From assembly GCA_021775875.1 (NCBI GenBank), contig JAJFHA010000011.1:262178-326177 (forward strand): DNA of 64,000 bases, given 5' to 3'. Source of the DNA: Hyphomicrobiales bacterium (GTDB lineage: Bacteria > Pseudomonadota > Alphaproteobacteria > Rhizobiales > NORP267). Position numbers and translations under genes: made by a program. Below are positions 54,312 to 62,704 of this stretch, in pieces. Position 1 is the stretch's first letter. The number at the start of each line of letters is the position of its first letter. The notes under the pieces are model-generated. The model saw only the letters and a list, made by a program, of their open reading frames with translations, had not been told where the DNA came from and did no database searches.

Positions 54312-55163
54312 TTATGTATTTTTGTCCGAAACCACGAGCACAGCGACACCGATCAGCGTTAGTGACCCGCCTCCGATTGTTGTCCATGTCAAATGATCAC
54401 CGAGAAAAATCACACTTTCAATTGTGACCACGATTGGTAGCAGCAATAAAAACGGTGCCACTTTATTGACGGGAAGTCTGCCCAATAAATTGTACCAGAT
54501 TGCGTAACCTATCGCCGTCATGAAGAACGCCATATAGACAACGGCGATCCAAACTTCTGACCCGGCATTTCTGATGGCTTCGATTTGGTTATCTTCAAAC
54601 AACCACGAGGCCAAAAACATTTGAGGTGTCGCGAAAACGGCGATCCAGGTGATCAGAACAAAACCGCCTACGCTGCCCAATTTTCTCGCCAAAACCTGCC
54701 CCAATGACCAGGCAATGGCGCCGCCAAGCACCAGCATAATGGCAAACTCATTACCATTCAGCCGGGGTTCACCTGCGATAATAGCGACGCCCACAAATGC
54801 CAGCAACATACCGAACGCCATTCTGAGGTTGATCCGCTCCTTCAGTAGAAGCGCGGCCAGCAAAGCGCAAAGCGGACCTTCGGTTTGGATAATGATCCCG
54901 GCGGTCGGGGCATCGAGATATTTCAACCCGGTGAAGGTCAATCCATATTGAATGGTGGCTGAAATGATCGAGATCAGAAATATTTGTTTCAGCAAAAGAA
55001 CGGGTGGTTTGAAAAACCACACCAGCACGAATGATGTCAGCGCGAACCGCAACGCCATGAGCAGGATTGGTGGAAAATCATCAAGCGCAACTTTGGCCAA
55101 TACAAAGCCGGTCGCCCACAATAAAGGGACGCTCAACGCCATGAGAATGTCGATTGGACGCAT
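54312..55163 (-). CDS. EamA/DMT-family transporter
   Basis: A 283-residue inner-membrane protein with ten hydrophobic helices in two EamA repeats (DILMALSVPLLWATGFVLAK and EFAIMLVLGGAIAWSLGQVLA). It probably exports a small metabolite; RhaT/YdcZ-like relatives exist. The gene begins 23 bases after the metC stop on the same strand, so it may be co-transcribed with metC and could export a sulfur amino acid or related compound. The substrate is inferred only. Confidence 0.88.
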   Translation of the reverse strand: MRPIDILMALSVPLLWATGFVLAKVALDDFPPILLMALRFALTSFVLVWFFKPPVLLLKQIFLISIISATIQYGLTFTGLKYLDAPTAGIIIQTEGPLCALLAALLLKERINLRMAFGMLLAFVGVAIIAGEPRLNGNEFAIMLVLGGAIAWSLGQVLARKLGSVGGFVLITWIAVFATPQMFLASWLFEDNQIEAIRNAGSEVWIAVVYMAFFMTAIGYAIWYNLLGRLPVNKVAPFLLLLPIVVTIESVIFLGDHLTWTTIGGGSLTLIGVAVLVVSDKNT

Positions 55164-55186
55164 TTTCCAGACCTACGCGCTTGGCA

Positions 55187-56380
55187 TCACGCCGTGCCGT
55201 CCCGGCATTCAGCAAGCTTCCTGAAGCCTGCCTCCAGATCAGCGATAAGATCAGCTGAATTTTCAAGCCCGATATGGAAGCGCAGGGCAGGGCCTTTGTC
55301 TTTCCACTCCGAGATGGAGCGATAGGTGCTCGGATCAAACGGGATAGCAAGACTTTCAAATCCGCCCCAGGAATATCCAAGCCCAAAAAGCGTCAATTCA
55401 TCAAGGAACGCAGCAACACAGTCTTCGCTAACCGGGTTGAGAATGACAGAAAATAATCCCGATGAGCCTTTGAAATCCCTCTTCCAGATTTCATAACCGG
55501 GGTTGCTCGGCAAACCCACATGCATCACCTCGGCAATTTCTGGCCTCTGCTCCAGCCATACTGCTAATTCAAGACCCGACGCCATATGTTGCTTCAAACG
55601 CAATTCCATGGTGCGCAACCCGCGCAGCCCAAGATAGGCCTCTTCCGTGCCTGCACACATGCCAAGAGCTGAGTTATGTTTATTCAAAAGTGGCCAGGCA
55701 CGCTCGTTGGCGGTTGCCGCGCCAAGCATAATGTCCGAATGCCCACCCATATATTTGGTGCCAGCCTGGAGCGTAATATCTACGCCAAAATCCAGCGCCT
55801 TGAAGAAAATTGAAGTCGCCCATGTATTGTCTATGATTGTATAAATGTCTCTTGCACCATCATGAGCCTTCGCGGCTTTCACCAGAGCCGGAATATCCTG
55901 CATTTCCATAGTCTGTGAGCCAGGAGCTTCAAGGTAGAGAATACGGGTGTTTTCGCGCAATAGATTTGAAATACCTGCGCCGATGAGCGGGTCATAATAT
56001 TCAATTTCAACGCCAAGCTTGGTAAGCATCTCATCAGCAAAGTGGCGAGTAGGGCGATAAACACTGTCCGTAATTAACACGTGGTCGCCAGCTTCCAGAA
56101 AAGCCAATAAAGAAATAGTAATGGCCCCCAGACCAGATGGCGCCAAAATTGTGCCGGTGCCACCTTCCAATTCAGTGACAAGATCAGACAGGGAGTTTGT
56201 GGTTGGGGTGCCCTTGCGTCCGTAAATATATTTTGCATTCCGCGATTTCAACTGTTTGGTGTCTTCAAACAATACTGTGGACCCTCTGTAAACTGGGGTA
56301 TTTACGAAGCCATAATGCGCATGTGTTGTTCGTCCGCTATGCGCCAGGCGCGTTGCAGTATCAAATTGTTTAGTTGTCAT
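55187..56380 (-). CDS. metC: Cystathionine beta-lyase
   Basis: A 397-residue PLP-dependent Cys/Met metabolism enzyme. The N-terminus (FDTATRLAHSGRTTHAHYGF) and the PLP lysine in TLQAGTKYMGGHSD are family-typical; GTILAPSGLGAIT and the C-terminal LRFHIGLENSADLIADLE also match. It cleaves cystathionine to homocysteine, pyruvate and ammonia in methionine synthesis. The family also includes gamma-synthase/lyase; length and motifs favour beta-lyase. It is divergent from aapJ across a 321-base region. Confidence 0.92.
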   Translation of the reverse strand: MTTKQFDTATRLAHSGRTTHAHYGFVNTPVYRGSTVLFEDTKQLKSRNAKYIYGRKGTPTTNSLSDLVTELEGGTGTILAPSGLGAITISLLAFLEAGDHVLITDSVYRPTRHFADEMLTKLGVEIEYYDPLIGAGISNLLRENTRILYLEAPGSQTMEMQDIPALVKAAKAHDGARDIYTIIDNTWATSIFFKALDFGVDITLQAGTKYMGGHSDIMLGAATANERAWPLLNKHNSALGMCAGTEEAYLGLRGLRTMELRLKQHMASGLELAVWLEQRPEIAEVMHVGLPSNPGYEIWKRDFKGSSGLFSVILNPVSEDCVAAFLDELTLFGLGYSWGGFESLAIPFDPSTYRSISEWKDKGPALRFHIGLENSADLIADLEAGFRKLAECRDGTA

Positions 56381-56701
56381 GTTTTTTTCTCAGATATTCA
56401 TGTGTTGGTGAGAACCTTAAGCACGAAACTGTCTGAAATGCGAAAAAAAATGTATACGAATTTACAATGTTTCAGAAACACTTCGTCTTGCACTTGACGG
56501 GGCGCTCTATTTGGCCTTTTCTGGATTTAAGAACCTTAAAATTCAATTTGGATTTGAGGTAATCCCAATGAACGGTTTTGTGCCGCTCAACTTCATTGCG
56601 TCAGGCGCCCAAATAGGGAGGGAGCCGGGAGCGATTGGTGCCTTGGTTGTTTTCGGGGGCATTAAGTGTTTTGTCTGTTCTGTAACGAAAGAAGGTAAGA
56701 T
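56381..56701. promoter_or_regulatory. Divergent metC-aapJ control region
   Basis: This 321-base region has no supported gene. It contains a perfect palindrome TGTTTC-A-GAAACA at 56468-56480. The motif CTATTTGG near 56508 can pair with CCAAATAG near 56608, which would fold the aapJ leader into a long hairpin, though chance pairing is possible. An open frame at 56511-56705 lacks a ribosome binding site of note and overlaps the aapJ start. Confidence 0.45.
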
Positions 56702-57721
56702 ATGAAGAAAATTATTCTTCCAGTATTGTTTGGTATGGCAGCGATGGGCGTTTCCGCTCCGTCTGCTTCCGCCGCGACCCTTGACGATGTCAAGGCGAAG
56801 GGCTTCGTTCAATGTGGTGTTAGTCAGGGTCTCCCTGGTTTCTCAAACACCAATGACGCCGGCGACTGGACAGGCATCGATGTTGATGTTTGCCGCGCTG
56901 TAGCTGCTGCTGTTTTCGGTGATGCCAGCCTGGTGAAATACACCCCGCTGTCAGCCAAAGAACGTTTCACAGCTCTCCAGTCTGGTGAAGTTGATGTGCT
57001 TTCGCGCAATACCACCTGGACAATGAGCCGTGATACTTCGCTTGGTTTGAACTTCACTGGCGTTAATTATTATGACGGCCAGGGCTTCATGGTCCGTAAC
57101 TCTCTTGGCGTAACCAGCGCCCTTCAGCTTGATGGCGCTTCGATTTGCACCAACACCGGCACCACAACCGAGCTCAATGTTGCCGACTATTTCCGTGCCA
57201 ACAACATGGATTACGAAGTGGTTGCATTCGAGAAAGCTGACGAAGTTGTTCAGGCATATGATTCAGGTCGTTGCGATGTTTACACAACAGACGCTTCCGG
57301 CCTTTATGCCCAGCGCCTGAAACTGACCAATCCTGGTGAACACTCTGTTCTTCCGGAAATCATTTCAAAAGAGCCACTCGGCCCTGTTGTACGTCACGGT
57401 GATGACCAGTGGCTGGACATCGTGAAATGGTCGCTTAATGCAATGATCAACGCTGAAGAAATGGGCGTCACAAGCGCCAATGTTGATGATATGCGCAATG
57501 GTGATAACCCGGGCATCAAGCGTCTGCTTGGTACCGAAGGTGCATTTGGTGAAGCTATCGGCGTCAGCAATGACTGGGCCTATAACATCATCAAGCAGGT
57601 TGGCAATTATGGCGAAATTTTTGAAGCCAATGTTGGTCCTGACACAGAGCTGGGCATCTCGCGCGGCGTCAATGCTCTTTGGACGAATGGTGGTCTGCAA
57701 TACGCTCCGCCAATCCGCTAA
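56702..57721 (+). CDS. aapJ: General L-amino acid ABC transporter, substrate-binding protein
   Basis: A 339-residue periplasmic solute-binding protein with a signal peptide at about 1-24 (VSAPSASAATLDD). The SBP3-type block DDVKAKGFVQCGVSQGLPGF, GIDVDVCRAVAAAVFG, and LQSGEVDVLSRNTTWTMSRD are typical of AapJ. It binds a broad set of L-amino acids, including glutamate and aspartate, and delivers them to AapQM. Codons look biased (many GCT and CGT), consistent with high expression. An AAGAAGGTAAG stretch precedes the ATG, and a terminator follows the gene. Confidence 0.95.
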   Translation: MKKIILPVLFGMAAMGVSAPSASAATLDDVKAKGFVQCGVSQGLPGFSNTNDAGDWTGIDVDVCRAVAAAVFGDASLVKYTPLSAKERFTALQSGEVDVLSRNTTWTMSRDTSLGLNFTGVNYYDGQGFMVRNSLGVTSALQLDGASICTNTGTTTELNVADYFRANNMDYEVVAFEKADEVVQAYDSGRCDVYTTDASGLYAQRLKLTNPGEHSVLPEIISKEPLGPVVRHGDDQWLDIVKWSLNAMINAEEMGVTSANVDDMRNGDNPGIKRLLGTEGAFGEAIGVSNDWAYNIIKQVGNYGEIFEANVGPDTELGISRGVNALWTNGGLQYAPPIR

Positions 57722-57735
57722 AGACTGAATATTTA

Positions 57736-57766
57736 CCGCCTCGGGATTTTCCCGGGGCGGATTTTT
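57736..57766 (+). terminator. Hairpin terminator between aapJ and aapQ
   Basis: A ten-pair stem (CCGCCTCGGG/CCCGGGGCGG, one G-T) with a 5-base loop at 57736-57760 is followed by a T-tract at 57762-57766. It lies 15 bases after the aapJ stop and 90 bases before aapQ. An intra-operon terminator here would make the binding protein more abundant than the permease components, a common design. Confidence 0.8.
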
Positions 57767-57856
57767 ATGTAAGCTAGAATACAAGTATTGTGATCATCAG
57801 GTGCAAGATGCCGGAAAACGGCGCGAAATCTGATTAAATATCTCGAGGGGCGAGAA

Positions 57857-59065
57857 ATGGCTGCACAAGAGCCTGTAGGGGATGGCGCTGAAACTGCGCG
57901 CGTTTCACTTCTTTACGATCCAAAGGTCCGCGCACTGGTTGCACAGGTAGCGCTGATATTGCTGGTAATCTGGTTGGGTTATTCGATGGTGAACAACACC
58001 CTCGTTAATCTTGAAAAACAGTCAATTGCTTCCGGGTTCGGTTTTTTAGGGACCACTGCCGGCTTCAGCATCGCGCCTACGCTTGGTACTTTTATTGTCG
58101 ATTATGCTGAAGAATCCAGTTACGGCTCGGCATTCTATGTGGGGTTGTTCAATACTCTGCTGGTGGCGTTTATCGGAATTATTCTGGCGACCATTTGGGG
58201 GTTTATCCTGGGTGTCGCCCGGCTATCCAACAACTGGGTTATCGCCAAGCTTTCCACGGTATATATCGAGACATTGCGCAACATTCCGTTGTTGCTGCAA
58301 ATTTTCTTCTGGTATTTTGCCGTTCTTCGCAGCCTTCCCAATCCGCGCGAAAGCGTTGAGTTTGGCGCGAATATTGTGCTCAATACCCGTGGATTATTTA
58401 TGCCACGTCCGCTGCCTGAAGCAGGCTTCGGCTGGGTCAGCATTGCGATTTTGATCGGACTGGTCGGAACATTCTTCATGCGCCGCTGGGCCCATCAGCG
58501 CCAGGAATCAACCGGCGAACAATTCCCTGTTTTCTGGACCAGTGTTGGTCTGATTGTTGGTTTCCCGATTTTGGTGTTTCTTGTTCTTGGTATGCCTCTT
58601 GATTGGCAAATCCCAGAATTACGAGGGTTCAATTTCCGGGGCGGCATGGTAATCATTCCGGAATTCATGTCCCTGTTGTTGGCATTGGTACTCTATACAG
58701 CGACCTTTATCGCGGAAATTGTCCGCGCCGGCATTTTGGCCGTGAGCCATGGGCAATCCGAGGCAGCCCATGCTCTGGGTGTTCGTAGTGGTCCAACGCT
58801 TCGTCTGGTTGTTATTCCGCAAGCTTTACGGGTCATTATCCCGCCATTGACCAGCCAGTATCTGAACCTGACTAAGAATTCATCTCTGGCCGTTGCGATT
58901 GCATATCCAGATCTGGTTTCAGTATTTGCCGGAACGGTTCTCAATCAGACCGGGCAGGCGGTAGAAATATTGCTGATCACTCTGGCGGTTTATCTCACAA
59001 TCTCGATTGTGACTTCGGTTTTGATGAATTGGTACAATGCCAAAATGTCGTTAGTGGAAAGATAG
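57857..59065 (+). CDS. aapQ: Amino acid ABC transporter permease AapQ
   Basis: A 402-residue HisM-type permease with about eight hydrophobic segments. The EAA loop SHGQSEAAHALGVRSGPTLRLVVIPQALRV (positions about 300-329) contacts the ATPase. The periplasmic insertion between the first helices, typical of AapQ/BztB rather than short HisM proteins, is present. A GAGGGGCGAG Shine-Dalgarno precedes the ATG. It pairs with AapM, which follows 10 bases later. Confidence 0.94.
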   Translation: MAAQEPVGDGAETARVSLLYDPKVRALVAQVALILLVIWLGYSMVNNTLVNLEKQSIASGFGFLGTTAGFSIAPTLGTFIVDYAEESSYGSAFYVGLFNTLLVAFIGIILATIWGFILGVARLSNNWVIAKLSTVYIETLRNIPLLLQIFFWYFAVLRSLPNPRESVEFGANIVLNTRGLFMPRPLPEAGFGWVSIAILIGLVGTFFMRRWAHQRQESTGEQFPVFWTSVGLIVGFPILVFLVLGMPLDWQIPELRGFNFRGGMVIIPEFMSLLLALVLYTATFIAEIVRAGILAVSHGQSEAAHALGVRSGPTLRLVVIPQALRVIIPPLTSQYLNLTKNSSLAVAIAYPDLVSVFAGTVLNQTGQAVEILLITLAVYLTISIVTSVLMNWYNAKMSLVER

Positions 59066-59075
59066 GGAGAGAAAA

Positions 59076-60206
59076 ATGAGCAATTCAACACTTTCCTTCG
59101 TTCGCACGACTATGGAAGTGGCCAAGGCGCCGCCTGCATCAACAGTTGGTGTCGTAGGGTGGATGCGGAAGAATCTGTTTTCGAGCTGGATTAACACTGC
59201 TCTGACACTATTCGCCATTTATCTCGTCTGGATCATCGTGCCGCCGATTTTGGATTTTACAATCTTTAATGCAACCTGGACAGCTGATGACCGTGAAGGT
59301 TGTCTTGCTGGCGGCCATGGTGCCTGCTGGGCTTATGTAGAAGCCAAATTCGGTCAATTCATTTACGGCAGATATCCGGTAGAGGAACGTTGGCGTGTCA
59401 ATATCGTTTTCGCGATAATGGCGATTGGCACGGTCACGCTGGCGATCCCATCAGTTCCATACAAGAAATGGAATGCCATCTTTATGTTGGTAATATTCCC
59501 GATCCTGGCTTTCTTCCTACTGGTTGGTGGATATTTCGGTCTCCATCACGTGGAAACCCCGCTTTGGGGCGGTTTGCTTGTGACTCTCGTGGTTGCAATT
59601 ACCGGTATCGTGGTTTCGCTTCCACTGGGTGTTCTATTCGCTCTTGGACGCCGCTCCGAGATGCCCGTGGTTCGTATGGTGTCGATCATATTCATTGAAT
59701 TCTGGCGCGGCGTACCGCTGATCACTGTATTGTTCATGGCTAGTGTTATGCTGCCACTGTTCCTGCCCGAAGGGGTGACCTTCGACAAATTGATGCGCGT
59801 TTTGATCGGGGTGGCATTGTTCTCAGCTGCCTATATGGCAGAGGTGGTGCGCGGTGGATTGCAGGCTATCGGCAAGGGCCAGTATGAAGGCGCGCAGGCT
59901 TTGGGACTTCCCTATTGGAAGACCATGAACCTCATCATTCTGCCCCAGGCCCTCAAATTGGTTATTCCAGGCATCGTCAACACCTTTATCGGATTGTTTA
60001 AAGATACGACTCTGGTTCTGATCGTTGGTCTTTTCGATCTGTTGGGTGCCATTCAGTTGAGCTTTACCGATCCAAAATGGTCAACACCTATGACCAGCCA
60101 CACGGGCTATGTATTTGCTGCGTTCGGATTTTTTATTTTTTGCTTCAGTATGTCACGCTATTCCATTTTCATGGAGAATCGCCTGCATACCGGACACAAG
60201 CGTTAG
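59076..60206 (+). CDS. aapM: Amino acid ABC transporter permease AapM
   Basis: A 376-residue permease partner of AapQ. It has an N-terminal helix then an extra domain (FNATWTADDREGCLAGGHGACWAYV) characteristic of the AapM/BztC group, followed by the permease core with the EAA-like loop AIGKGQYEGAQALGLPYWKTMNLIILPQAL (positions about 264-293). It forms the membrane channel with AapQ. An AGGGAGAG Shine-Dalgarno precedes it, 10 bases after aapQ. Confidence 0.94.
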   Translation: MSNSTLSFVRTTMEVAKAPPASTVGVVGWMRKNLFSSWINTALTLFAIYLVWIIVPPILDFTIFNATWTADDREGCLAGGHGACWAYVEAKFGQFIYGRYPVEERWRVNIVFAIMAIGTVTLAIPSVPYKKWNAIFMLVIFPILAFFLLVGGYFGLHHVETPLWGGLLVTLVVAITGIVVSLPLGVLFALGRRSEMPVVRMVSIIFIEFWRGVPLITVLFMASVMLPLFLPEGVTFDKLMRVLIGVALFSAAYMAEVVRGGLQAIGKGQYEGAQALGLPYWKTMNLIILPQALKLVIPGIVNTFIGLFKDTTLVLIVGLFDLLGAIQLSFTDPKWSTPMTSHTGYVFAAFGFFIFCFSMSRYSIFMENRLHTGHKR

Positions 60207-60218
60207 GGGATTAGAGAG

Positions 60219-61073
60219 ATGGCCAGACAAGCAACCAAAAAGACTGCCAAAGCGCCAGCGAAACGCGCGACTGCAGCCAAAACTACCCGCGCCAAAAAAG
60301 CACCAGCCAAAGCGGCCAAGAGCAATTTGGTGGTGTCCGATGAAGTCGCCATCGATATCACCAATATGGATAAATGGTATGGCGATTTTCATGTCTTGAA
60401 GGGTATCGATCTGAAAGTCATGAAGGGTGAGCGGATCGTGGTCTGTGGCCCGTCCGGGTCCGGTAAATCCACCATGATCCGGTGCATCAACCGGCTGGAA
60501 GAACATCAAAGCGGTCGCATTGAGGTTGATGGCATTGAATTGACCAATGACCTCAAGAAGATCGATGAAATTCGCCGCGAAGTTGGCATGGTATTTCAGC
60601 ACTTCAACCTGTTCCCTCATCTAACAATTCTGGAAAATTGCACTCTCGCACCGATCTGGGTGCGCAAAATGCCGAAGGCGGAAGCCGAAGAAGTCGCCAT
60701 GGAATATCTGACCAAGGTTCGTATTCCGGAACAAGCTAACAAATACCCAGGGCAGCTTTCAGGTGGCCAACAGCAGCGCGTGGCAATCGCTCGGTCGTTG
60801 TGTATGAGCCCACGCATCATGTTGTTTGATGAGCCGACCTCAGCGCTTGATCCAGAAATGATCAAGGAAGTGCTGGACGTAATGGTTGATCTGGCGGAAA
60901 CCGGCATGACCATGATTGTTGTGACCCATGAAATGGGGTTTGCGCGCCAGGTAGCCAACCGCGTGATCTTTATGGATGAGGGTCAGATTATCGAGCAGAA
61001 TGAGCCTGAAACATTCTTCACTAAACCGAAGCACGAGCGGACCAAGCTTTTCCTGAGCCAGATCTTGCATTAG
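60219..61073 (+). CDS. aapP: Amino acid ABC transporter ATPase AapP with Lys/Ala-rich N-terminal extension
   Basis: A 284-residue ABC ATPase: Walker [13 protein letters not shown]-loop [13 protein letters not shown], signature [15 protein letters not shown], Walker [15 protein letters not shown], and the H-loop in [10 protein letters not shown]. It energises AapJQM uptake. Residues 1-36 form a Lys/Ala/Pro-rich tail (for example [14 protein letters not shown]), about 30 residues beyond the usual family start and resembling histone H1-like tails. The ATG has GGGGATTAGAGAG just before it, so the tail seems to be translated. A terminator follows. Confidence 0.95.
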   Translation: MARQATKKTAKAPAKRATAAKTTRAKKAPAKAAKSNLVVSDEVAIDITNMDKWYGDFHVLKGIDLKVMKGERIVVCGPSGSGKSTMIRCINRLEEHQSGRIEVDGIELTNDLKKIDEIRREVGMVFQHFNLFPHLTILENCTLAPIWVRKMPKAEAEEVAMEYLTKVRIPEQANKYPGQLSGGQQQRVAIARSLCMSPRIMLFDEPTSALDPEMIKEVLDVMVDLAETGMTMIVVTHEMGFARQVANRVIFMDEGQIIEQNEPETFFTKPKHERTKLFLSQILH

Positions 61074-61109
61074 CAAAACGTTCAGAGAGAAACTGCGAAA
61101 ATAGAATTC

Positions 61110-61137
61110 AGGGTCGGCTATTTAGCTGGCCCTTTTT
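61110..61137 (+). terminator. Terminator after aapP
   Basis: A ten-pair stem (AGGGTCGGCT/AGCTGGCCCT, two G-T pairs) with a 4-base loop at 61110-61133 runs into a T-tract ending at 61137. It lies 37 bases after the aapP stop and overlaps the stop codon of the convergent sseA gene. Confidence 0.75.
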
Positions 61138-61978
61138 CTATTGCTAGGTCTTCACGTGATCCCCATTCGGTCCAGGAGCCGTCATAGAGGCCCGCATTGC
61201 GATGGCCCAGCTCTTCAAGTGCCAGAGACAGAATGGCCGCGGTAATTCCAGATCCGCAAGAGGTGACGATGGAGCCGGACAAATCAACGCCGGCATTGGT
61301 GAAAACGTCCTTCAACTCACTGACGCTTCGCAAAGTCCGGTCCTCATTGAGCAGGGTGCCAAAGGGTACGTTGCGGGCGCCGGGAATATGACCGGCGCGC
61401 AGTCCTTGTCTTGGTTCGGGCGCGTCGCCGCAAAAACGCGCTGCCGCGCGTGCATCCACAATTTGCGTTTTGCCATTTTCGGTAATCTCAACGATATCGT
61501 CCACATCGCGGACCATGAGCATATTACGTCGCGCGGTGAAGTGGCGCTCCTGGCGCTGAACCGGCCCGGTATCAAGAGGTAATTCTGCCTCCATCCATTT
61601 CGGTAATCCACCATCAAGCAGCGTAACATCGTCAGCCCCCATGACCCTGAACATCCACCAGACGCGGGCTGCTGAAAACATGCCAACACTGTCGTAAATG
61701 ACAATGCGTTGCCCGTCACCGATGCCAAGTTTGCGTACTTTGGACGAAAATTTTGCGTTGTCCGGCAGCATATGGGGGAGGTTGCTGGCGCTATCGGAGA
61801 TATCGTCGATATCGAAAAATACAGCTCCGGGAATATGCTGTTCCAGGTATTCTGCTCGCGGGTCGCGTTTTTCAGTAGGTAAATGCCATGACGCATCGAC
61901 GACCACCACATCAGGTGCGTCCAGGTGTTCTTTCAACCAGGCAACATTCACCAGATTTTCGGTTTTTTTCACGATCAA
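61118..61978 (-). CDS. sseA: 3-mercaptopyruvate/thiosulfate sulfurtransferase
   Basis: A 286-residue protein with two rhodanese domains. The first (about 1-135) is structural; the second has the active-site loop CGSGITA, which is characteristic of mercaptopyruvate rather than thiosulfate sulfurtransferases. It transfers sulfur from 3-mercaptopyruvate to cyanide or thiol acceptors. It lies 6 bases after the AlaX-type gene, in a leftward cysK-alaX-sseA unit. Confidence 0.93.
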   Translation of the reverse strand: MIVKKTENLVNVAWLKEHLDAPDVVVVDASWHLPTEKRDPRAEYLEQHIPGAVFFDIDDISDSASNLPHMLPDNAKFSSKVRKLGIGDGQRIVIYDSVGMFSAARVWWMFRVMGADDVTLLDGGLPKWMEAELPLDTGPVQRQERHFTARRNMLMVRDVDDIVEITENGKTQIVDARAAARFCGDAPEPRQGLRAGHIPGARNVPFGTLLNEDRTLRSVSELKDVFTNAGVDLSGSIVTSCGSGITAAILSLALEELGHRNAGLYDGSWTEWGSREDLAIEKGPAK

Positions 61979-61984
61979 TTCCCC

Positions 61985-62704
61985 CTAAATCAATGCAATG
62001 CGAACGCGCCTGTTTTGGCGTCCTTTTTTCTCAATTTTCTTTATGAGCACAGGACCGATTTCGCCCGTGGACCGAACATGAGTACCGCCACAGGGCTGTA
62101 GATCAACATCGTCGCCAATTCGAAGCAACCGAACTTTGTCGGCACCTCTGGGCGGTTGCACCGACATGGTTTTTACCAATTCAGGATTGGCGTCTAGTTC
62201 CGCATCCGTAATCCATTCTGTGGAGAGTGGATAACCGGCTGAAACCATTTCCATCAACTTTGTGGTCAATTCTTCCTTGTCGGCAAGACTGGCATCCTGA
62301 ATATCAAAATCCAAGCGTCCGGTTCCGTCGCTGACAGATCCTCCGGTTACTGGGTAGGGCAGAATTGCGGAAAGCAAATGCAGGGCTGTATGAATTCGCA
62401 TGCGTGGGTGGCGAATGTCCCAATTGATTTCACATTTTACCTGGTCGCCGACGGCCAATTTGCCATCGATAGATGAGGCGGGGACATGGACAATCGTTTG
62501 CCGGTCCTCGTCATAAACCGTTGTGGCAATTTCGATACGTTCGCCCGAAGGTGCTACCAGCCACCCACTATCTCCGGGTTGTCCGCCGCCGGTAGCATAA
62601 AAAATAGTTTGATCCAGAATGATGCCGCCACGGTCGTTGATAGCAACGACATCCGCTTCGCAGGTCTTCATATAGGCGTCATCGACGAATAGTTTGATTG
62701 TCAT
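61985..62704 (-). CDS. AlaX-type trans-editing alanyl-tRNA deacylase
   Basis: A 239-residue free-standing homologue of the AlaRS editing domain, which hydrolyses mischarged Ser- or Gly-tRNA-Ala. The zinc-binding motifs are HTALHLLSAI (HxxxH) and CGGTHVRSTGEIG (CxxxH). It lacks the AlaRS C-terminal domain, as expected of the medium-length AlaX. The ATG overlaps the cysK stop by 4 bases, and sseA follows 6 bases later. Confidence 0.9.
   Translation of the reverse strand: MTIKLFVDDAYMKTCEADVVAINDRGGIILDQTIFYATGGGQPGDSGWLVAPSGERIEIATTVYDEDRQTIVHVPASSIDGKLAVGDQVKCEINWDIRHPRMRIHTALHLLSAILPYPVTGGSVSDGTGRLDFDIQDASLADKEELTTKLMEMVSAGYPLSTEWITDAELDANPELVKTMSVQPPRGADKVRLLRIGDDVDLQPCGGTHVRSTGEIGPVLIKKIEKKGRQNRRVRIALI

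Noticed and set aside
56381-56500. SAM-II or other methionine riboswitch upstream of metC
   Set aside because: The expected conserved loop sequences are not present; only a short palindrome is seen.
56511-56705. Rightward 64-codon frame in front of aapJ
   Set aside because: It overlaps the aapJ start, has no ribosome binding site, and lies in the divergent promoter region.
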